The notes beneath the pieces were generated by a model that saw nothing but the letters and a program-made list of their open reading frames with translations, ran no database searches and had not been told where the DNA came from. From Corydoras sp. C115 (lineage: Eukaryota; Chordata; Actinopteri; Siluriformes; Callichthyidae), in contig JAFMOC010000268.1 in the NCBI GenBank assembly GCA_019802505.1, forward strand, positions 716,001-780,000: a stretch of DNA of 64,000 bases, read 5' to 3'. The position numbers and the translations under genes were made by a program. Of this stretch, positions 53,716 through 64,000 are shown piece by piece; the stretch's first letter is position 1, and every line of letters begins with the position of its first letter.

Positions 53716-56274
53716 GCGAGCTCCCTCAGGAGGAGGTGAGAGACCCCGGTCCTGACGAGGTCACGGCCGTTCTTAAAGAATAAAGAGCAGAATGTCAGGG
53801 GGGTGGCTCACCGTCGCCCTCATCAGTCACAGCAGCACGGGCTGATCGTGGAGGTCCGTGAGCTCATGTATACAGAAGGAAGCGGCGATGTGGCGTGGAT
53901 ACCTCAGAGGAGGTGTGAGATGTCTCCTTCAGTTTGAAGAATGAAATAAAGCGTCCAATCAGAACGTTTTCAGTTCCACTGAGGAGCTGCTCCTTAATGA
54001 CATCACACTGAACTGAAGAAAATCTTACTGCTGGAACCGTCAACTCTCAGCCCTTCAGGAGGTCAGAACTCCCGGTGGAACCCTCACTGCCCTCACTGCC
54101 TGTGGAGTTTCATTTACACACAGAGAAGAACCCACAGCACCGTGGGAGACCAGAAAGCCCACCTCCTCCACCTTAATACACTATAGATCCTTCATATAGA
54201 GTACAGAAAGACGATCACCCTTCTGTAGGACAGTGCAGTGTGTGTGAGGTGTGTATGTTCCAACTGTGCTTTATTACAAAGAGTCATAGTACTAACATTA
54301 TTATTATTATTATGATATTCTATTTATTAAATTATTATTATTATTATTATTATTATTATTGTTGTTGTTGTTGTTAATAATAATACCAACCCCCGGATCT
54401 GATTTATTCATTATTATAAAATTGTTTTACTGATCAGTCTGAATTTTCTGTTTCACAAACCTTTAATGTTTGCTTTATTCAGAGTGAGGAATGTAGAGAA
54501 CGTTCGGTTCCACAGTTAGGGACCGGAACAGGGGGGGGGGGTTCCTGACTGCATGACCGAAAGCCAGCTGCAGCATCAACTGCTCGTGTTCTAAACAAGC
54601 TCCATCAATGAAGGTGCAAACCCCAACATCTGTGTGTGTGGGGGGGGGGGGGAGGTGCGTATGTTTAAAGGGACAGAGGGAAGTTGGGGTTCCTCTGATT
54701 CACTGACCTCAGCGTTCAGATCTCTGTCTCCTCACTGCAGCTCATAGAAGGTTATACACCCAACAATAACCACATGGATTTACATATCAAACAGTCCTTT
54801 AATAGAACCGGAAGAAGTTACAGATTTTTTTAAAGCTTCTGAATGTTCTGTACGCTTTAATAAACACTCTGTAAAATTACACTGCGATTAAACTGAAACT
54901 GTTTTATAAAAATCCAAAAAAATAATATCGTCATGAAGCCTCTACTAAAAAACCGAAATCACGTGTTTACACCGCTGGGGGGCAGCATTGCACTGAACTG
55001 TGGTCTCATTACAGCAAGGAGGTCCTGGGTCTGTCAGTGAACAAGAGCTTTACGATGTAGAGTTTGCATGTTCTCCCCATGTCTGTATGTGTTTCCTCTG
55101 ATATGGGTCTGAGTAAATCTGAGATGAGGATGAGGATGAGGAAGAAAGGAACAGAGAGAGAGACTGAATACCAGCAGACAGCGGTGCATGGGAGCGTGAG
55201 TGTCTTCATTATAAATTCAGGACATTTTATAGATTGTGTAATTATTCTTATATATCCCCCTGGAGCCTATCCCAGCCCTCATAGAGAACCACTGGACAGG
55301 TACAGCCAGTATTTAAACCCTTTGTGTTCTGGGACTTGGAGAACTGGTGTGTGTACAGTGGGGGGGGGGGGGGGTCACATGTTCAGGGTCATTTAGTTTA
55401 GTGCATGAGGTTAAAGAAGCCCCGCCCCCCCCGCCGTTATCCCCATTAAAGGTGTTTTGAACCCGAATGCAAGAGAAGTGCTGACTCTGAAGCACCACCG
55501 CCCTCAGATCCTCACCAGATCCTGCAACGTGATCCCCGGGCCAAGTCGGGGTCAAAGGTCAGATTGTGGGGGTGGAAGTCCCTCACACTCAGGTCACATG
55601 ATCATAGTTTTTCTTTGTTCAGAGTGACCTTGACCTTTAACCTCTGACGCTGCTGCACCTGGACCTGCTGTGATCAGATTTATGAGGTCACTGCTGTGGG
55701 TTTATGATCCTCTGATGACATCACACCTCTTACCTGCAGCACACCTGTATCAGCCCCCCCCCCCCCCCCCCCCATCAGCATGTTCTCCTCACCGCTCTCT
55801 CGTCCTTCGGCGATGTTATCTCTCAGAACCGTCTGCAGAACGTTCCGTTAACAGGAAGTCACAGATGGAGGATGGGAAGTGCCTCCTCATTGTTCTGTTC
55901 CTGAGGAATCCATGTGGCACACACAGCTGATCCTGAGTCAGGGACAGGAAGTGGTACGAGACCCTGACACCTGGTGACCTCACTTCCTCTTCCTCAGTCT
56001 CAGACTTTCCTTCTCATTGAGGACGGACGGGTGGGGGGACACAGGGTCCGGCGCTGACCGTTATCATTAATCATGTCCTGAAGGTTTGATGTCTTTAAAT
56101 AAATGAATATTCAGATTGTTTAACATGAAATAAACTTTATGAGACTCCTCCCACTTTCTGCTCAGTCTGTTATATCAGCTGGACGTTCACATGCACGCTG
56201 TCTGAACCGCTCAGTCCATTGTTGTTTCTTGTTTGCTGCAGGTTTTTATAAAAAAAATGTGTGTGTGTGAGTGA

Positions 56275-56347
<73 letters not shown>

Positions 56348-57847
56348 TGGTAAATCCATTAGTAACCATCATAATTCACTTTACTGATGTCAAAGCCATC
56401 TGTGTGTGTGTGTGTATCTGTGTGTGTGTGTGTTAGAAAATTCCTTAATTCCTTAATTACAGTTAATTCTCAAAGATAAAGCAGTTGTTCTAAAGCTGGA
56501 ATTCAGGAAGAACGTGTACCAGCGTGTTAATGCCACAGCTCACCCTCAAATATTCACCCTCAAAGCCAAGAGGGGGTAACCACCTCACCCTCACCATCCA
56601 ACGGATCAGAAACCTTTACAAACATGATGGTGAATCTTTAGCTTGGAATTTAATTTAGCTGTCTAATTTACCAGCACAGGGTTCCACACACGTTTGGCGG
56701 TTCCACTGATTTTAAATGTGTTATGTGGACAGCAGCTTTTCTGTAACGATGTCTGAATCATTAATGAATTAATGAATAATGAATCATTATTTTATGGGAT
56801 TATTTTATGAAGACTGTCAGATCATTTAATAATAATAATGAAGTTCTAGCTGAAGTGAAGGTGTCTGGTGTATTTCAGCAAAAACAAACTTAATGAGAAA
56901 GTCCGACAGCTTTTGGGCCCTCTGAGGTCCCTCTGATCCACCTTTTGAAATCAGATCCCTGTGAAAGCCTCAGAGCTGCGGCTGCGTGCCACATTCCTGC
57001 CGTGCAGTCGCTGCTACAACTAATTACAGCCAACAAATGTGTGTGAGATGGAGGCTCAGCGCTTCATACAGAGTGAGAGTGCCTGAGAGCAGGCTGTCAG
57101 GAACAGGACCGTGAGCCGGCTCATCTCACACCACCACGTCGCGCCGCGCTCCTCAGCTCAGGTGGCTTTACCGTCTCCAATATCAAAGTGCTGAAGGTTC
57201 TGTGGAAAGGTCAGGATGTACATTTAGAACCAGGACCTCTGCTGCTGAATCAACCCAAATCAAGCTGAGAGGGTCAGTGCAGCCTCCTCCACATGCTGAA
57301 GGTGTTCAGAAATGTTCAGGTTCCTCATGTCCTGAGTTTACTCCACAGTCTTCACTCAGTGAACTGAACCTCCAACACAAAAGCAGAAATGGAACCTGTA
57401 CTATATATATCTTAACATATATTATTAAACAATACCCGACTAAGTACTACTGTATTATACTCTCATTGTCTCTATGTTACACAGGTTCTAAGTCTGTGTA
57501 AAGGTTTGAGTATTAAGATGGAGAGTATGTTGATAGATCAGATGAAGATATCAGGTGAAAAAAGGTTAAAGCATAGAGTCCTGTGTTGTTCTCTTTGTAG
57601 TCTCATGATGTCAGTGAGACAGTGTGAGGAGGAGGAGGAGGAGGAGGAGGAGGAGGAGTGCTTTCTCACTGACTTTCCCACGTCTTTATCGTTGCATTCT
57701 CCTGCAGTCTTTATCAGTGGTATCAGACATGTTGAAACAGCTTCTCTCTATCTCCTCATGGTTCTTCTCAATGCTATTCATCCAAATGTCAGTTTATAAA
57801 GACGCGTGAACGTTAACAGCGATGGTTCATTACACACCTGAACACCT

Positions 57848-57887
<40 letters not shown>

Positions 57888-58195
57888 TGTGACGTCACAG
57901 TCAAGCACCCTGCACCAAGCTACACCTGACCCCCCGCCTGAATCCAGAACATCAGTTCATTACCCAGTTATAGAGATACTTAGTCCAGCAGGTGTGGTAC
58001 CAACAACCCTGCCACAGTCCGGTCCCTGAAATCACGTGATGGGATGAGGCACCCTTCTGTTCCACCCACTGGCTCATGACGCTCCTTGTTTATTCAGTTG
58101 TGTTGTTTTAATTGTTTTGCTTTATTCGTGAAATTAAACTAGATATAAAATTTAAATAAAAACGATATTATAATTTTTTATTGTTAAAATCTGCG
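53716..58195. other. Intergenic; no gene; decayed SINE and microsatellites
   Basis: This stretch holds (TTA)n-(TTG)n at 54298-54376, poly-G runs at 54531, 54640 and 55362, and a poly-C run at 55757-55773. It also has interrupted (GT)n at 56258-56346, (GGA)n at 57627-57658 and (GA)n at 57850-57885. Positions 55009-55130 and 55262-55300 contain scattered SINE-body words ('gagtttgcatgttctcccc', 'gagcctatcccagccctc'), suggesting an old, broken copy. No supported exon or RNA gene is seen. Confidence 0.5.
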
Positions 58196-58436
58196 GCTCT
58201 ACCTCCGTGCTGACCGTCTGGCCACGCCCCTTCCCGTGTAGCCCCGCCCCCGCCGCCTGTCTCAGGGTAGCTGAGGGAATCCGCGAGGCTGAAACATCAA
58301 AGCAGTGCGGAGCCGCGTGGACGCCGTGACGTCGGCGTCTGGACCGCCGTTTAACATTTAACCTGAATGAGCGGATTCAGCGACCATCAGCCGCCGAGAA
58401 CCCGACGACGCCGTGAGGACACGAGGACACGCTCAG
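58196..58436 (+). promoter_or_regulatory. Probable PRAG1 CpG promoter and non-coding exon 1
   Basis: A CpG-dense block (ccgcccccgccgc, gacgccgtgacgtcggcgtc) ends at a consensus donor CTCAG|GTAAGA at 58436. A CRE-like TGACGTCG is at about 58327-58334. Position and strand suit a first exon spliced to the PRAG1 start-codon exon at 61143. This is inference from sequence character. Confidence 0.5.
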
Positions 58437-60372
58437 GTAAGACCGACACCGCAGTTCTGCCTCAGAACCTCAGAACGCGTTGAATCGCCTCAGCCCGCCC
58501 TCAGACCGCCCGATAACCAGCCTGATGAACAGCCTGATGACCAGCCTCCGGTCCGGCCGCGGTGTAGGTGAACCGTGTGAGGCGCTTAAGGCCATAAAGT
58601 TGTCAGGGGAGTGGTTCCTGCTACACGGTCTGCACTTGTTAGATGATGGAGCTCCGGACCTGAAGCCCACGTGTCTGTAAGCCTCAGTCCGGGGTTAGAG
58701 GGATCACAGCGAGGCTCACACCCTCAGCCTCCAGCTTCCTTCATACAGACTGCTACAGTGTGAGGAAACAAGTCTGCTAATAGATATGTAGTGAACATGG
58801 AGGACATCAGATGGGATTATGAAACCTGAGAAACTTTGAAGTTAAGAAACGGCTCAGAGGGAACCTCATGAAGTTCCTGTTCTCTATTCAGTAAGTCAGA
58901 GTTTACAGGAAGTGATGGAGACTGAAGGACACTGCAGAGGAAGTGGACACTCCATAAGAGGGACACTGTCTTCAGAGGACATGTTCTATCCAAGTCTTTT
59001 AACTCAAGCTGGTTCGTTAATATCTACATAAACCTCAGCTCAGTGTGTGTGTGTGTGTGTGTGTGAGGTTTGATGTTGCTCTAAGTTCAGGTTCCTGATC
59101 CAGGAGCATGATGAATCATCTCAGGTAAAACTCCCACAGTAAAAAAAAACAAAGGACCATCTGATCATGTTCTTTAGGATGAGAAGTGGACATCATTAAT
59201 AATGACCTGATTATAATCCGTTCTGTAAAGTCCAGCAGCGTGATCAGAACCCCGAGGGACCGGGTGCTTCATATTTATGAACAGGGTCAGGTGTGTGTAC
59301 TGCTGTGTGGTTCCTGTAATAAACAGAACCATGTTGTTAAGCGGAGACTGAGGGGTTAATTCTGCAGGATTTGGGATTTCTGTGGGATGTTGAGCCACAT
59401 TCCGTCCAGTGTTTAACACGTCCTGAACAAACACTGAGTGTTCCCCCGGGGCTCTGTCTGCTCCGTCCTTTTAAATGACAGTTAGGAGTCAGGTTATTAG
59501 TATTGTTGTAATTTACACCTTTCAGATTTAAAACGCAGAGTGGAAAGTTTAAAGGCAGCAGCAGCAGGACTAAATCTAATCTGAGCTTAAAGACCGGGAC
59601 CAGGGATCCAGAAAAGCTTCTGGAGAAAAACCTTTGAGATCGGATGCTGAATTAGTGACAAGAGGACATGACGCAATGTGGAAGAAACTACAGCATCTCT
59701 ACGTGTGTGTGTGTGTGTGTGGATGAAACAGCAGGGTCTGAGGTGAAAGTGCAAGTTCCTGTCTTTATTTTAAACAAATGCATATAGAAATCTGATCTCT
59801 GTATATTTAATAATCTCACCAGAGTAAGATTAAGATTCAGTTAATGTTTTCATATGAAACTCTTTTAATGAAAGCAGTTCTGATGAAGTTTAATGAATGT
59901 TCTTTAATGAGCAGAGCTGTGCAGCATCAGGGTGACCGTCTGGTTGGTGGTGACTGTCCTGATCTTCTCTTTAAAGCTCTAATGTGTAATTAATACAGTT
60001 TTCTCACATTAACACTTCTTTAATTGTAAAGTCACCTCTGTAACAGACCCGTTCATAACCGCAGCGCCATCACGCTGATCTGACCGGCTGTTTAATCCAC
60101 CTCCAATCAGCAGAAACGGAACCTTCATCAGCCATACTGTACTTCAGACTCAATTTCTATAACTTCTACACACTGAACCTGGACTTTAGCCTCCACTGTT
60201 TAACTGCTGATGAGAGGAAGGCCGACTCCTCCCACCGGGTGGCGTGCTCAGACCCATCACCTGCTCATTGTTCAGCTCACAGGAATGCTCTATATGTCTT
60301 ATTTACACTAATCCAGGAAGAACCAGGAATCCGCTGACACTGAGGACGCTGTGTGAGATATCTTGCCTAGGG

Positions 60373-60436
<64 letters not shown>

Positions 60437-60575
60437 GACAAGGTCAGACATTATTATGGTGTGAAACTCACCAGGGTGTGATCCCCCTCCCCCCACACCC
60501 CCGACCCTCACATTCCTAACATTCCTGCTTTCACCAACAAGTTCCTCATTATCACCCAATGGGTTGAACCTGCTA

Positions 60576-60620
<45 letters not shown>

Positions 60621-61142
60621 TTTTATGTTCCTACATCCTGATGCTGTTTGGATGAAATGTAAAGGGCTGACAGTTCTGCACCCAAACCTTTGTGTGAAAT
60701 GTACTGTGTGGATCAGGAGCACTCACTCCAGAGTGATGATGTAATAAGCAGGTGAACCTGAGTGGGGTGCTGTGTGGACTTTTTTGGGATGTGTGTGTGC
60801 CGCAGCTGCTGCAGGATCTCGGGGTTCATGAGGTTGTGACCTGCTGCTAAACACATTCCTGCTGCGTGAACATGTTCTTCATTCGTTCGGTCACTCTGTC
60901 ACTAATGAGCACACACAGACCCACAGACGGTGTTTTCACTGTCCATGCACTGAGAACTTTGTGATGTCACAGTTCTGTGTGTTTGAGCTCTGGTTCTGAC
61001 GTCCGTGCTTTATTATCACTATAGATAAGTCTGATAGAACTCTTCAGTGTGGTGGATCATTCAGCCGGTTCTGTGAGGTCAGTCGTTCTTGGTGTTGGAG
61101 TGTTTTTGCATTAATTCATATTTTTGGTCAACTCTCTTCCAG
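58437..61142. other. Probable PRAG1 intron 1
   Basis: No coding exon recognised. It holds (GT)n at 60375-60432 and (CA)n at 60577-60617 and otherwise non-repetitive sequence. Confidence 0.5.
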
Positions 61143-61263
61143 AAGTCTGGACTTGAGGTCCCACGTTGATCATGATGCATCGGTTCCTCCGGTTCTCTGC
61201 AGACTCTTTCCACCCCTGACTTCGACCCACATCCTGCTCAGACAGGAAGTCTGTTCGTTTAAG

Positions 61264-63117
61264 ATGTCCGTGTGTGGTGAGTTTGCTGAGCACGTGTGGA
61301 AACCCGGGTCCTGCAAGAACTGTTTCTATCCTCGCAGCGCTCACGCTAATGCTAAAGCCAGGAGAAGTGAAGAAGACGAGGGTGACGCAGCGTCACCTTC
61401 ACCCTACAGCAAGCCCACCATTGCAGTTAAGCCCACCATGATGAACATGGACGCAATCACCACGACTGCAGAGCTGAACTCACACAGCCAGCAGGTACAT
61501 CATTAATGATCGGTGCGACGGCTCTGCACCGTTACGACACCGCTGCTTCTGCTTATTCATTTCTTTATTATATTATTAATAGTTTGTGTAAATGTTTGTT
61601 CACAGGAGGCTGAAGGTCCGTTGATGGGAAGGAAAAATGTTTTGGATCTTTCTCCGCTCTTAGTGGACAGCACTAGTTGCAGTAAGTCTCTGAAGGAGGC
61701 GCTGTTGCACAGTGTTGCTCCCACGCTGGATTATTGCAGCAGGGTTGCGGTCTCTCCTCACAGCTTCCTGAACTGCTCTTCCTCCATCAGCAGCATCTTC
61801 ATCATGCAGGAGGAGAATCGCAACGCCATAGGGCTCAAAGAGGACCTCAACAGTGACCCCTACAGCCCACAGCTATCTAAAACTCCAAAGTGCACTTACA
61901 TCACATCCTGTGACTCTCTTCTGAATGCAATGGAAAGCAAAAGCAATAATGAGAGCTCGAGTGTGATGTCATCGCCCGCGGCCACCCCGGAACCTTGCAC
62001 TAACACTGATTCATGTTTACACTTGGGTAGCACCGACTCTCTGTCCGGACCGGACCCCTTTCGATCCGAGCCCATCTACGCCGAGAGCGCTAAGCGGAAA
62101 CCGCGATGCCGGCGCAACGGTGAGACGGAACTCGGGAAGGACGTGGATGGTCAGAGGGCCACCATCACCGTCATGGCGGCCCACACCGAGGAGAACAACC
62201 GCACCTTCTACCTGAGCAGCCCCGATTCGGCCGTCAGCACCCAGTGGCTCCGATTCAGCCCCACCCACCTCGATGACCCCTCCAGCCCTGCTTTCAGCTG
62301 GCCATCCTCTCCCGTCACCATGGAAACCCCTCCTCTATTGGTAGCCACTCCCAAACAGAGCGAATGCAAATCCAGTCCACCCGTCCCTCCAAAACGAACT
62401 ACACGTTCTCCAAAACTCGGAGCCTCCAGTCTGTCTCCACTTCCTCTTCCTGAATTAAACTTCAACGTAACACTTCCCCCAAAACTCAGTCAGGGTGACG
62501 CCCACTCGTCCTGCCCCGGTAACTGCCCCCTGCCTCTTTCACTCACGCCTCCTCCTGAAGTCTGAGTTCTAATGATTCTCACGCTTTTATTATTAATTGC
62601 AGTGCTGAGCTCCTCCTGGAGAACTGAAAGGCATAGTATTGAGGAGAAGAGAAGGGAGGAGGAGAAGAATGGAGGAGAAGAAAGTGAATGGAGGGATGAG
62701 TGCGAGTCCACGCCTGGCACAGACGACAGGAACAACAGTGCCAGTCAGAAACGAGTGGGGATGAGGACTGGCATCATTACGGGCAAACCCAGCACAGAGT
62801 CGAGCGACAGCGGCGGCAGTGGACCCAGACCTCCTCTACCACCTCCCAAAAAGCACCACAGGTAACCTTATACACTCTCATTCCTTATAAGGGCACTGCC
62901 ATCCTCCAGCATGGCACCTCGAGGCTCTCTGTACCCTCTGTGTGCTGTAGGCTCCGCTGTGTGATCTCTCATTTTAAACTCATTTTAAATGTGCTGTGTG
63001 GCCAAAAGTATCTGAACACTCGTCCTCTGTTCTGAGTGAGGGTGTGTTTGTGTGTTTTGATTTTATAACTGTTTATTCTACATTATACACACTGTTCACT
63101 CACTCACAGCTTTCATT

Positions 63118-63162
<45 letters not shown>

Positions 63163-63882
63163 GGCCTGTTGTGTATCTGTTGTGTATTTATAAGAACAGC
63201 CCCCCCTCACCCCCGGCTGTGTCAGTCTCTGTATGGTGAGTGAGGGCAGTGTTGTGTGCTGTGTGTTTATTACAGGGTTATTAACACTCCATTATAGACT
63301 GTAATTAATAAGCACACAGATGATCGCGTCCTCATCCTCATCCTCATCCTCATCCTCAGCAGAACGTCAGTCAGATCTGCCATGTGAACGTAGCCTCACT
63401 GAGCTCACATGGACATGAATCATTTTCAGATTTAAGATCAGACCTCTGAGTTAATCTGAGTGAGGTGTTTTAGGTTCCGAGCCCCATGTGTGCCGCTTCC
63501 CCATGATGTGTAATCGGGGGAGGGGCCGATATTAAAGGAGGGAACTGTTTAGAACCCGCTCTTATTTCCAGAGGACATTCGGGAGTTTCAGCAGACTGAC
63601 TCCTGAATGAATCATTTGACCGTCTGCTGAATCATTAAAGAAGCAGATGGTGAGAAATCTGTTCATCAACCGACTCCTAGAACAACATCGCCGCACTACT
63701 CTGAAATCTGATTGGCTGAGAGCAGCGCAGACTGCACTACACACAGCAGTGTTTAAACTGACTCAGGATCAGCTGTAACTCTAATTAGAACCACTGTGTT
63801 AGCGCCGAACAGCTGAAACACAAATACAGAATCCCAAGCTTTAGGACAGAATTTTGCATGTTCTCTTCTTATTACCTGCATA

Positions 63883-63928
<46 letters not shown>

Positions 63929-64000
63929 GTCCTGTATGAAGCTGAGTGGGAGCAGTATGGATCTGGATCAGCGGGGATCAGTCGAGTCTCTCTCTCACTC
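61264..64000 (+). CDS. prag1: PRAG1 (SgK223) pseudokinase scaffold, 5' part (runs off right edge)
   Basis: PRAG1 is a PEAK-family pseudokinase scaffold that links Src/CSK, RND2-Rho and PEAK1 signalling at the cytoskeleton. Exons in view: 61143-61494 (start codon at 61264), 61606-62518, 62603-62861 and 63929 onwards. They join in phase and give 491 residues up to the edge. Family marks are the N-terminal FAEHVWKPGSCKNCF (7-21), PYSKPTIAVKPTMM (47-60), SEPIYAES (Y235, matching the human phosphotyrosine motif that recruits the CSK SH2 domain), ATITVMAAHTEENNRTFYLS (262-281) and a proline-rich PRPPLPPPKK. The pseudokinase domain would lie to the right of the window. The frame continues past the third exon's donor (CCCCG|GTAACT) to a stop at 62563-62565, so an intron-retained product would truncate. 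The last acceptor in view is formed by (GT)nTAG. Confidence 0.93.
62862..63928. other. PRAG1 intron with microsatellites
   Basis: It contains (CA)n at 63121-63159, (ctcatc)n at about 63331-63357 and (GT)n at 63889-63926 that ends in the acceptor TAG. Positions 63000-63022 'tggccaaaagtatctgaaca' resemble the terminal part of a Tc1/mariner-derived short element, a weak match. Confidence 0.6.

Overview
This window is vertebrate nuclear DNA, almost certainly from a teleost fish. The genes have short GT-AG exons, the protein families are vertebrate-specific, and the sequence carries fish-type tRNA-derived SINEs, a Tc1/mariner remnant, and a very heavy load of micro- and minisatellites. By my tally of approximate boundaries, about 10 kb of the 64 kb is minisatellite. 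I cannot name the species from sequence alone.

Layout. (1) 1-23.6 kb is a repeat-rich stretch holding the 5' part of a TMEM132-family gene on the minus strand. Its signal-peptide exon is at 23051-22994 and its large second exon at 13566-12684, separated by a 9.4-kb intron. The remaining exons would lie beyond the left edge. A CpG-rich block just upstream of exon 1 is the probable promoter. (2) 23.6-32.5 kb has no recognisable gene. It holds several candidate conserved noncoding elements, two SINE copies, a 1.2-kb pyrimidine-rich array and a 0.6-kb AAT-type array. (3) 32.8-34.3 kb is EXD1 (piRNA biogenesis adaptor), minus strand, as one uninterrupted ORF. (4) 36.0-41.8 kb is SMPD4 (neutral sphingomyelinase 3), plus strand, with 19 coding exons that join in phase into 819 residues. 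EXD1 and SMPD4 are head to head, with a 1.4-kb G-rich 32-bp array between them. (5) 44.3-47.3 kb and 49.3-53.5 kb are two tandem PRDM9-type genes. Each has a zinc knuckle, a PR/SET domain and C2H2 fingers (10 in the first array, 8 in the second), and no KRAB or SSXRD. This is the 'beta' architecture known from fishes. They share a perfectly identical 371-bp block spanning a SET exon and its intron flanks, which points to recent gene conversion. (6) 58.2-64.0 kb is the 5' part of PRAG1 (SgK223 pseudokinase scaffold), plus strand, running off the right edge.

The genes do not form a pathway. EXD1 and the PRDM9 pair are germline-associated families, while SMPD4, TMEM132 and PRAG1 act in membrane lipid, neuronal-surface and Rho/Src signalling roles. 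The most notable observations are the tandem PRDM9 pair with its conversion tract and divergent finger arrays, an intron-less EXD1 with a coding minisatellite, splice sites built directly from (GT)n microsatellites in SMPD4 and PRAG1, and the small TMEM132 signal-peptide exon recovered by splice-phase matching. Very long apparent ORFs in the minisatellites are artefacts of periods divisible by three or of stop-free sequence, and are not annotated as genes.
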